From positions 1-22,881 of the forward strand of contig CANRJU010000012.1 in NCBI GenBank assembly GCA_947631075.1: DNA of 22,881 bases, in the 5' to 3' direction. This DNA is from an uncultured Lachnospiraceae bacterium. GTDB taxonomy: Bacteria > Bacillota > Clostridia > Lachnospirales > Lachnospiraceae. Shown here piece by piece: positions 14,288 through 21,068 of the stretch; within the stretch, counting starts at the first letter, position 1, and each line of letters begins with the position of its first letter. Below the pieces are notes generated by a model. That model searched no databases and was not told the origin of the DNA. It was given only the letters and a program-made list of their open reading frames with translations. The position numbers and the translations under genes are program-made.

Positions 14288-15569
14288 ACGAAAATTGTAT
14301 TTCCTTTTTGTAGGCAGTATTATGTTTGTCTTTACGATCGTATTTTTTCTGCTGGCACGCGAAAATATAGAAGCCATGCAGGATGCGGAACTCAGCGCTC
14401 TAAACAGGCAGGCTACGATTCTTGTTCTGCTTTTTGAGAATACTGCAAATTATGTGGAAACTTTGGAAATCTGCGAAGAAAAATATGATTATTCCTTCCG
14501 CTTATTTACAGAGCAAAATGAACTTCTCTATGAAAGTTCTAATATAGCAGATACAGCAAAAATAATAGATACTTTTTTGAAGGAATTAAAACATTCAGAA
14601 ATTACCTGTAAAAACGGAAATGATAGCTCTGAACATAGTTCGCAGACCGGAATCATTACCTTCCACACTGAAAAAGGCAAAGCATATCATGGCGTGCTAT
14701 GTTCCATTTACACAGATACCGGATATGTAAATCTTGTGATTGTAAAAGAAAAAATCGGACTACCGGCTTTTTTACCTGTCATCACACATTATTTTCTGAT
14801 ATGGCTCATAGTGCTTATTACTGTCCTATTTGTATCAATCAGGATTATCAGGCAGGCAATAAAACCTGCTGAAAAAACCATGCAAAGCCAAAAAAATTTT
14901 ATTGCTGCCGTATCCCATGAATTAAAAACGCCTCTGGCTGTCATATTATCAGCAACAGATACCATTGAAGCTTCACCCGATTGTACCACAGACATTAGAA
15001 ATCACGCTTCCCTCATTGAAGCTGAAATATCGCGCATGACAAGACTGATCCAGGACCTGCTCCTGTTATCCTCCATTGATGCAGGCAACTGGATGTCACA
15101 TAAAACAGAGATAAATGTAGATACCTTACTTGTCAGCCTGTATGATAAGTTTGTAAATATCTGTAATCAGAAATCGATCGACTTACAGATTAAGATGCCG
15201 GAAGAATGTTTTCCTGCCCTGATCTCCGATGAAGACCGCTTAAACCAGATTATCAGTATTTTACTGGATAATGCTATTTCCTATTCACCAGAACATTCCG
15301 TTATTTTGCTGGATGCCGCCATACGAAAAAATTGTCTTGCCATAAGCATCGTAGACCACGGGCTTGGAATAAGCGATGAAGATAAGAAACATATATTTGA
15401 CCGTTTTTATCGGTGCGATAAGTCCCGCACGAAAAAAGGGCACTATGGATTAGGGCTTAGCATTGCAAACGAACTGATTTCACTTCTTGCCGGTAAAATA
15501 TACTTGGATGATACGCCCGGAGGCGGATGCACGTTTACTGTTGTTGTACCTTGGAGTGCTGCAGAATAA
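14271..15569 (+). CDS. Sensor histidine kinase of the two-component pair
   Basis: A 432-aa membrane kinase. Helix 1 is at about residues 9-29 and helix 2 at about 167-190, enclosing an outer sensor domain of roughly 135 residues with no family I can name. The kinase core is complete: H-box AVSHELKTPLA with His216, N-box NQIISILLDN with Asn334, G1 DHGLGIS (362-368), F-box FDRFYR, and G2 GHYGLGLS (390-397). GGAGG lies six bases before the ATG, inside the regulator gene, so the two are translationally coupled. With a 135-residue outer domain it differs from the short-loop BceS type. Its base composition is noticeably AT-richer than the ABC genes it faces. Confidence 0.95.
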   Translation: MLKNLKRKLYFLFVGSIMFVFTIVFFLLARENIEAMQDAELSALNRQATILVLLFENTANYVETLEICEEKYDYSFRLFTEQNELLYESSNIADTAKIIDTFLKELKHSEITCKNGNDSSEHSSQTGIITFHTEKGKAYHGVLCSIYTDTGYVNLVIVKEKIGLPAFLPVITHYFLIWLIVLITVLFVSIRIIRQAIKPAEKTMQSQKNFIAAVSHELKTPLAVILSATDTIEASPDCTTDIRNHASLIEAEISRMTRLIQDLLLLSSIDAGNWMSHKTEINVDTLLVSLYDKFVNICNQKSIDLQIKMPEECFPALISDEDRLNQIISILLDNAISYSPEHSVILLDAAIRKNCLAISIVDHGLGISDEDKKHIFDRFYRCDKSRTKKGHYGLGLSIANELISLLAGKIYLDDTPGGGCTFTVVVPWSAAE

Positions 15570-15609
15570 AAAACTTATCGCTAATCTCCATTCGCTTTCT
15601 CCCATTCCT

Positions 15610-16557
15610 TCATGAATTGCTGACAAAGGGCCTTCTAAGCGCCCCCTTCTCAAACATATACTCCGGCGTCTGCAACGGATACCGTATTTCCTCCTCATAA
15701 TACCAGGGATCCTCCTCATGCAGAGGATTCTTCAGAACATGAAACTCCTGCGCCGGCATATACCCCTGCGCCAGAAGAAACGCCTTCCTCCCTTTTTCGT
15801 CCCGGCACAGATCCGCCACCATGACTACATGTCCCGGACTGCCTCCCTTGATAAAAATATCTCCCACTGAAATATCCTCAATCTTGATTTTCCTCGAATC
15901 ACTCTCCAGATTCAGCGTGCCGGAATAGGCAAATACCATGCGCATAAATTTTTTAAAGGAGCTGTAACTGTCATCATGGGAGGACTGTTCCGTCCAGTAC
16001 AGCGCATCGCCGCGAACCCCTATTCCATATCCCCGGCTCCATTTGTCAAAATCAGCCACAAACCCGCCGCCCATTGAGAAACGAATCCTCTTATACTTTT
16101 TATACTTGTAATAATATTCCCCATATACGCGCATGACAGAATCCGCGCACTGCTGCAGGTCCTCTGGCTCAATCGGCAGTTTCAGAACCGCCACATGCGC
16201 ATCCTGATTTCCCTTTTTCGTTCCATCATACAGAAGCACCGGGCTCCCGTCCTTTTTCACCGTATAGTTTTGTAAAAATGACGCAAGGCTATCCGCCCCA
16301 TCATTCACTCTCTCATATCCCTGCGGGACGAGAATCCGTGTCTTTAATGTCTTCCCTGCAGCGTTTATAAACGAAACCGTTTTTTGAGGTTCCTGGGATT
16401 TTTCCGGTTCATTTTCCGAAACTGCATCCTGTCTGTTATCCCCCAAAACCATACTCTTATCATTTGTTTCCACCGGTTTCTGTTCGGTCGCCGCACATCC
16501 GCTGAACAGAAAAATCATTGCCATTGTTCCCGCTATCCATTTTGCTATTCTTCTCAT
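15610..16557 (-). CDS. DUF4846 family lipoprotein
   Basis: An exported lipoprotein of about 315 aa. A positive start (MRRIAKW) and hydrophobic core end in the lipobox FSGC (Cys about 20), followed by a low-complexity Glu/Lys/Pro tether. The body matches what I know as DUF4846: LKTRILVPQGYERV, SLASFLQNY, then IFIKGGSPGHVVMVADLC, FLLAQGYMPAQEFHVLKNP and PWYYEEEI. A His in SPGHVV could be catalytic, but the function is not established. A full UAAGGAGG site lies upstream of two ATGs: it is three bases from 16564-16566 and twelve from 16555-16557. I chose the latter because three bases is very tight; either gives the same mature protein. The gene converges on the kinase gene, with 40 bp between the stops and no clear terminator. 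Confidence 0.85.
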   Translation of the reverse strand: MRRIAKWIAGTMAMIFLFSGCAATEQKPVETNDKSMVLGDNRQDAVSENEPEKSQEPQKTVSFINAAGKTLKTRILVPQGYERVNDGADSLASFLQNYTVKKDGSPVLLYDGTKKGNQDAHVAVLKLPIEPEDLQQCADSVMRVYGEYYYKYKKYKRIRFSMGGGFVADFDKWSRGYGIGVRGDALYWTEQSSHDDSYSSFKKFMRMVFAYSGTLNLESDSRKIKIEDISVGDIFIKGGSPGHVVMVADLCRDEKGRKAFLLAQGYMPAQEFHVLKNPLHEEDPWYYEEEIRYPLQTPEYMFEKGALRRPFVSNS

Positions 16558-16885
16558 TTGAAACATGAGCCTCCTTATCCAAAATCTATTATTAACCGAA
16601 AACAATTTTGAATCAAGTATTTTTCTTGCTTTTTCAAATTCTTCTTTTATGACAATAGGCTCATGTTTTCCCTTACATAATCTAAAAAACAGGATATACT
16701 ATCAGTAAAAAAGTTGGAATTTCACACTTTCAATCTTAGGGTAAAAGAGATGATTGTATGCTGCCAGTCGTCGTTTATCCGAAAAAATATCATATTACTT
16801 ATATTGAATTTCTAAAGATATTATTTTGACAGATTTCTACTCAATTAGATTTCTTCTCATTAAAATATGCACTACTGATAACCTC
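16558..16885. other. AT-rich intergenic stretch, no gene seen
   Basis: The stretch has many stops in all frames and no convincing start. A plausible minus-strand promoter for the DUF4846 gene would be TTGATT close to 16620, but the -10 is weak. I see no hairpin followed by a T-tract on either strand. Confidence 0.4.
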
Positions 16886-17386
16886 TTAGTAAGCCAGCGC
16901 ATCACGCACCGCCTGATAGGCAGATACCAGCTTATCAAGCGTCCACGCCGCGTTGGCCGAGCTGGTCGAGGGCAAAGCTGTAACAGGAACCTGTACCTCC
17001 GGGAAAATATAGCGGTTGTATAGCTTCTCCGCCGTCCTGCCATTGGCAAAAATCGTGTGAATCCGGGAGCCCTGAAGCAGCGGTCCAATCTCGTTCGGCG
17101 TCACATCGCGTATGCTGCTGTCGCTGGAGCCCTGAATCCGGCAGCTACCTATCACATCCCAGACTGCAATATAATTTTCCAATAGCATCTTCTTCTTTTC
17201 CTCTATACTCTGGGGCTCCGGATATTCTACAATAGTAGATATCACCTTCCAGAAACGGTTTCTCTCGTGTCCGTAAAAAAATCCCGCCTCGCGGGACTTC
17301 ACGGACGGAAAGCTCCCCAGAATCAGCACGCGGGAATCTTCATTCCACACCGGTAGTATGCTGTGTCGTAAGATTGGTTGGGACAT
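16886..17386 (-). CDS. DNA-deoxyinosine glycosylase (uracil-DNA glycosylase superfamily, family 6-like)
   Basis: A cytosolic repair enzyme of 166 aa that would remove deaminated bases (hypoxanthine, possibly uracil) from DNA. Superfamily motif 1 is LILGSFPSVKSREAGFFYGH (residues about 21-40), followed by NRFWKVI; motif 2 at the end is ALPSTSSANAAW. Both are characteristic of the HDG/family 6 branch, where the motif 1 Asn of other families is replaced. The start at 17384-17386 (MSQPILRHS) has GGAGG five bases upstream; the earlier in-frame ATG at 17398 lies within that site. It stands alone, with no obvious operon partner. Confidence 0.9.
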   Translation of the reverse strand: MSQPILRHSILPVWNEDSRVLILGSFPSVKSREAGFFYGHERNRFWKVISTIVEYPEPQSIEEKKKMLLENYIAVWDVIGSCRIQGSSDSSIRDVTPNEIGPLLQGSRIHTIFANGRTAEKLYNRYIFPEVQVPVTALPSTSSANAAWTLDKLVSAYQAVRDALAY

Positions 17387-17503
17387 CTGTACCTCCATAT
17401 ATCTTCAAGTTACTACTATAAAATTTTGATTTCATCTTAAAGAAGCCTTAAAAGCTGCACAAGCTCATGCGGTTCGTCTGCACTTGATTTCGTCTGTCTG
17501 GTG

Positions 17504-17710
17504 TCAAACTGTGAAATTTGATCTCTCCTTTTCTTTCATTTTCCTAAATCTCATCAATTCCCGTAATTCTTCTTCAGTTTCAATAAATTTTACGGATACA
17601 GGAGCTCGCACAGGACGGTTTTTGGCAGATTCCTCAATCGCATTGACGAACATCTCCACCTGTTCCTTGCCGGAAATGACAAAATTTTTTGTGATGCTTG
17701 AAGTTGCCAT
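17504..17710 (-). CDS. Small protein (68 aa) of unknown function
   Basis: The N-terminus MATSSITKNFVISGKEQVEM and the following FVNAIEESAKNRP look like a recurring small-protein family in Firmicutes, but I cannot give it a secure name. The C-terminus is helical and charged (EEELRELMRFRKMKEKER). I chose the ATG at 17708-17710 because GGAGG sits eight bases upstream; the in-frame GTG at 17719 overlaps the site. A TGTTATACT extended -10 lies at 17760-17768. Size and charge fit an antitoxin or small regulator, but no toxin partner is visible. Immediately after the stop another frame continues to read like protein (see findings). Confidence 0.72.
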   Translation of the reverse strand: MATSSITKNFVISGKEQVEMFVNAIEESAKNRPVRAPVSVKFIETEEELRELMRFRKMKEKERSNFTV

Positions 17711-17759
17711 AAGAAACACCTCCTTTAACAGTATGGCTCATTCCCATTATCGTAATGCC

Positions 17760-17768
17760 AGTATAACA
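17760..17768 (-). promoter_or_regulatory. Possible extended -10 promoter for the 68-aa gene
   Basis: TGTTATACT on the minus strand matches TGnTATACT and is suitably placed about 50 bp before the ATG at 17710. No -35 is evident. Confidence 0.4.
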
Positions 17769-17809
17769 ATCATTTGCATAGTCATCTTTCTTACTCATAC
17801 TTTCCTAAC

Positions 17810-17890
17810 TATATTTTATGATGTTTCTGCCACTTTTGCAATAAAAAATTTTTGTGAAAGAAATATACACCCGACGTATATCATACTATA
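17810..17890 (-). pseudogene. Decayed 3' end of a second DUF4405 gene
   Basis: Bases 17810-17854 match 20361-20405, the 3' end and stop region of the intact DUF4405 gene, at 43 of 45 positions. On the minus strand the fragment reads KNFLLQKWQKHHKI then TAG; the intact gene reads KNFLLQKQQKHHKI then TAA. Upstream of that the similarity fades and appears frame-shifted (YVGCIFLS against FVCAGYYIS), and nothing more is recognisable beyond about 17890. It lies 19 bases past the stop of the immunity-like gene at 17909. This is a gene remnant, not an expressed unit. Confidence 0.75.
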
Positions 17891-17908
17891 TTGCGTATTC
17901 TCATATTA

Positions 17909-18811
17909 TTACCATATATCTTCACACCACCCATCTGCAAAAACAAATTCCTCCCCACACTCATCGCAAATAATCTTGTCCCATCCATGTAAAATCCGTT
18001 TACCTTCGTCATGGGAGCCGTTACAATATAATAAACTTCCATATAAAGAAAAAGCATACCTCATTGGCAAAGCAGATGTTATACCGCTCTTCACAATGCT
18101 TTCTGCCAAGAGCAAATGTGATTTTATTTCCTCACTTACTTCCCCATAATTTAGAACATTTTCGAATTTATCTAAAAAATCTATCCATGGATTTTGAGGA
18201 TCGCTATTTCCTTCAGAAGATTTAAACTCTGCCATTGGCACATCATGTGAACACTCTTCATAATCAAATGGTACAATTCCTGAATTATAAACCATAACAT
18301 CATTCAAGTGCCCCAATCTGCATTTTGTTGTAGAGACACCTACAATATCATCTTTATAGGATCCCATTGTCATATAACCAATCCTATGCTTTGCGAACGC
18401 AAACAATCCTGCATAAAGATATAGCGCATCATCGGTTTCAATTTTTTCAACTGAAACAATTTGACGAATACACTCTTTTTGGGCAGTCTTTAAGGATAAA
18501 TCAAATAACTCTAAAACATCCCCAGATATATCAGTTCGATATTTGTCTTGGACGGAAATCCAGCTTCCTAAATAACACCATAGGTCTTTTGCAGCGTTAT
18601 AGTCAAGATTTGATGCTATTTCAATAAGATATGGTATAACCGCATAAAAAATTGGTTTACAACTCCCCGAATCCCAGATACAGTCAGTAATTTCCTCAAA
18701 GATCTCTGATTCTGTATCAGGCTCCTGTGCAAATTCTTCTATTAAACAACAAATATTGTTATTTTCTGACATATTCCATATCTTATGGGTATATTCTATT
18801 TTTTTTACCAT
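17909..18811 (-). CDS. Hypothetical soluble protein, possibly an immunity-type HEAT-like protein (300 aa)
   Basis: No signal peptide or membrane helix. The N-terminal half has helical segments of the style AVIPYLIEIASNLD that recall HEAT-like immunity proteins of polymorphic toxin systems. The middle is Asp/Glu-rich (DYEECSHDVPMAEF), and the C-terminus ends in a knuckle-like CDECGEEFVFADGWC that could bind zinc. It is acidic overall, as many immunity proteins are. The ATG at 18809-18811 has AAGG seven bases upstream and GGAGG twelve upstream. It is AT-rich and isolated, with a gene fragment after it and no toxin beside it. The immunity role is inference from style only. Confidence 0.65.
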   Translation of the reverse strand: MVKKIEYTHKIWNMSENNNICCLIEEFAQEPDTESEIFEEITDCIWDSGSCKPIFYAVIPYLIEIASNLDYNAAKDLWCYLGSWISVQDKYRTDISGDVLELFDLSLKTAQKECIRQIVSVEKIETDDALYLYAGLFAFAKHRIGYMTMGSYKDDIVGVSTTKCRLGHLNDVMVYNSGIVPFDYEECSHDVPMAEFKSSEGNSDPQNPWIDFLDKFENVLNYGEVSEEIKSHLLLAESIVKSGITSALPMRYAFSLYGSLLYCNGSHDEGKRILHGWDKIICDECGEEFVFADGWCEDIW

Positions 18812-18896
18812 GATTCTGCCTTGCCTCCAACTAATCTTATTTTTTAATGTTATTCCTTAGAAAAAAAAACTTCCACTGTCTCCTGCATCTGCTTAT

Positions 18897-19310
18897 TTAA
18901 GATACCTTTTTCCGGAGAAACGGACGGATACTACCGATCACAACTCCTGCAACGACAGCAAAAATGCCGACAAACCAATAATACCGGGACAGACTGTTTG
19001 TTGTCCCATATATGTCAAGAACGCCCCGGACAATACTTCCTACAGTAAGCGTAGCAATCCCGGAATGATATAAATTTCTTGCAAGCGCCGAAGAAGATTT
19101 GCTTAAATGAAAAGCGGAAAGAATTCCATAGGGCAGCGCGCCTCCGACCAGCGGAAAGCCAAACGCATAGATCATATAAAAGGAATAGACCGCATGGCTG
19201 AACAATTCATATACTGCTCCGAACAAAGCACAAAAAACAGAGAGTATCAAATAAACAAGGGCAGTCTTTGCCGTTTCTGAACCTTTTCCCTCAATACCCG
19301 ATATATACAA
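18897..19310 (-). CDS. Small four-helix membrane protein (137 aa)
   Basis: An integral membrane protein with about four hydrophobic helices: residues about 16-36, 42-62, 82-102 and 112-130 (YYWFVGIFAVVAGVVIGSI). It ends in a basic tail (RPFLRKKVS). I do not recognise a family. The start is TTG at 19308-19310, inside the 3' end of the phosphodiester glycosidase gene (20-bp overlap), with AGGAG 11 bases upstream in that gene. Coupled translation with the glycosidase is likely, so the two products may work together at the membrane. Confidence 0.75.
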   Translation of the reverse strand: MYISGIEGKGSETAKTALVYLILSVFCALFGAVYELFSHAVYSFYMIYAFGFPLVGGALPYGILSAFHLSKSSSALARNLYHSGIATLTVGSIVRGVLDIYGTTNSLSRYYWFVGIFAVVAGVVIGSIRPFLRKKVS

Positions 19311-20220
19311 TATCGCTCACACTCCTTTCCTTAATGCTTCTCCCGCTCGTCGTTGGTTTGTTGACAATTTCTCCATTAAAATACATGGTAGATGAGCCGC
19401 CGCCGTCAAGATTATAGGCAATTTGAACGCCGAGACTTTGCATAAATTCAGCGAGTTCATAGAGCGACAGTCCTTCGCTTTCCCCGGTTCTTCCATCGGA
19501 AACGACAAAGACATAATGGAGAGCGTTAATGATTCCGATGGCCGTTCGGGGATTACTTGCCATGGCTTTGTCCACTTCGTCATTCTCTGTGACAGCTATT
19601 TGACCGTTATTTACCAATGCCGGGCCAAACGAGAGAATCTGAACCGCGCCGTTTGACAGAAGCGTATCCGCCGAAATGCTTTGTTCCTCAAATACTCCAA
19701 AAGATCCGTCATTGTATATGGCAAGATCCTCCTGATCCCTCGATGCGAAATTCCGGTATAGAACACCATTTCGCAGCACATATCCTTTTTCCTGTGCGCC
19801 GTAGTAATCGCCGTTTATGGCAAGGATCGCATGATTTTCTGCGGCAATCTCCGACGTCTTTGCTGTAACATTTCTCCCATAAGAAGCATTGGCAAAGGCG
19901 GTTTTCAGATATTCTGCGGAGGAAAGCTGAACATCCGCCACATAGATCATCGTATGGTTTGTTGCATATTCGGAGATGGAAATGGAAATATTGTCATCCG
20001 TATAGCTGTCTACAGTTGCGTTCGACTGGAAATCCCGCTGTTCAGATACGGACTCGTGAGAACCTGTGCCGTTATCGTCTTGTTCGGCCATATTTGTGCT
20101 TTCGGTTCCATGCGGGACTGTTTGGTAAACTTTGGTGATGACAAATGTATCCAACAATACATATACCGTGAAGGCCGTCAGCAAAATCCCGTAGAGGATT
20201 CCCCAAATATATTTTTTCAA
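19291..20220 (-). CDS. Phosphodiester glycosidase family protein (NAGPA domain), membrane-anchored
   Basis: A 309-aa protein with one N-terminal helix (about 5-27) that anchors the enzyme outside the cell, a flexible polar stretch (35-75) and a complete NAGPA domain. The domain motifs are MIYVADVQLS, AINGDYYG (134-141), NPRTAIGI, VVSDGRTGESEGLSLYELAE and the signature NLDGGGSSTM (270-279). The family is named for the mammalian enzyme that uncovers mannose 6-phosphate; bacterial members act on exopolysaccharide or wall glycan phosphodiesters. The start is TTG (20218-20220) with GGAGGTG eight bases upstream. It overlaps the four-helix protein downstream and lies behind a terminator hairpin that follows the DUF4405 gene. 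Confidence 0.92.
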   Translation of the reverse strand: MKKYIWGILYGILLTAFTVYVLLDTFVITKVYQTVPHGTESTNMAEQDDNGTGSHESVSEQRDFQSNATVDSYTDDNISISISEYATNHTMIYVADVQLSSAEYLKTAFANASYGRNVTAKTSEIAAENHAILAINGDYYGAQEKGYVLRNGVLYRNFASRDQEDLAIYNDGSFGVFEEQSISADTLLSNGAVQILSFGPALVNNGQIAVTENDEVDKAMASNPRTAIGIINALHYVFVVSDGRTGESEGLSLYELAEFMQSLGVQIAYNLDGGGSSTMYFNGEIVNKPTTSGRSIKERSVSDIVYIGY

Positions 20221-20313
20221 TATGCCGTCACCTCCGGTTTCCTTTTCTGAATCAATGTCATTAAGTTAACATCAAACGAATTGCCGCTCCACATCCGGGG
20301 TTTTCGGACAGGA

Positions 20314-20355
20314 AAAGCCGGAAAGCACTCTGTTAAGCATTGGCTCTCCGGCTTT
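20314..20355 (-). terminator. Rho-independent terminator after the DUF4405 gene
   Basis: Arms 20314-20326 and 20343-20355 pair over 13 positions (AAAGCCGG core, one G-U wobble in the minus-strand RNA) around a 16-base loop. On the minus strand it is followed by TTTTCC, a modest T-tract. It begins five bases after the DUF4405 stop. On the plus strand it would be followed by TTTATTATTATATTTT, but no plus-strand gene needs it. Confidence 0.75.
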
Positions 20356-20359
20356 ATTA

Positions 20360-21067
20360 TTATATTTTATGATGTTTCTGCTGCTTTTGCAATAAAAAAT
20401 TTTTTGAAATATAATACCCCGCGCACACAAATAGGTTCATGATAGAAAGGTAATCCATCAAAAACAGCGCCAGTGGTTCCGCAAAATCAAAGAATACAAA
20501 ATGATTCCGGAGGAGCATATATCCAAGGATGCTGCGCTTCCAAAATGCATACACCCCATAGGCCGCAATCAGCCAGCCGATTATGCGGACAGTCCAAAAA
20601 CGGACAGCCGATTCCTTTTTGCAGAGCCTCCCCGCCATATGGAGCATAACATTCCAGTGCAGCCCCAAATGCAAAGACATAAACACAAATCCCCAATAAG
20701 CGCACAGCATATGTATGGTCCTCGCCACCGCCTGCCCGCCCCTTATTCCTAAAAAAGAAAAAACGGTACGGGACAGCAGGATGCCACTAATCATGGAGCC
20801 GCACATGGTAAGAAACACAAGAACTACAAGGGCTGTCTGCGCGACACGATAAGGCGTATATTTCCCCTTAAATACACTGTGGCTCCACTTCCGATTCAAA
20901 AAATGGTGTAAAACAAACAGGACAAACATTCCGACGCCGAGCCATTCATGAACGGCTTCCCCGACGGCGGGATTGCTGCCGTACGCCAAGCTGTACGACA
21001 TTAAAAGCAGCAGGGTGGCTGTCATGAGAACATCAACTATAATTTTCAATATTTGTTTCGTTTTCAT
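20360..21067 (-). CDS. DUF4405 family membrane protein (cytochrome b-like)
   Basis: A 235-aa integral membrane protein with five to six helices. Histidines are placed as in small cytochrome b-like bundles: His40 (AVHEWLG), His54/55 (VLHHFLNRKW), His119 (TIHMLCAYWG) and His133/137 (SLHLGLHWN). Heme binding is plausible for DUF4405 but not proven. The start ATG (21065-21067) lies one base from the stop of the YhcG-like gene and has no clear Shine-Dalgarno, so translation may depend on the upstream gene. A strong hairpin follows the stop. A nearly identical copy of its last 15 codons survives at 17810-17854. Confidence 0.85.
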   Translation of the reverse strand: MKTKQILKIIVDVLMTATLLLLMSYSLAYGSNPAVGEAVHEWLGVGMFVLFVLHHFLNRKWSHSVFKGKYTPYRVAQTALVVLVFLTMCGSMISGILLSRTVFSFLGIRGGQAVARTIHMLCAYWGFVFMSLHLGLHWNVMLHMAGRLCKKESAVRFWTVRIIGWLIAAYGVYAFWKRSILGYMLLRNHFVFFDFAEPLALFLMDYLSIMNLFVCAGYYISKNFLLQKQQKHHKI

Positions 21068-21068
21068 G

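Noticed and set aside
15570..15609. Possible shared terminator between the converging kinase and DUF4846 genes
   Set aside because: No inverted repeat of useful length in the 40 bp.
17700..17802. Small minus-strand frame beginning MSKKDDYANDCYTG
   Set aside because: It runs over the ribosome site and start of the 68-aa gene in another frame, with a poorly spaced site. The same bases are better explained as that gene's promoter and leader.
18858..18866. Run of nine A (T-tract on the minus strand) after the four-helix membrane protein
   Set aside because: No stable hairpin precedes it on the minus strand, so I do not call a terminator.
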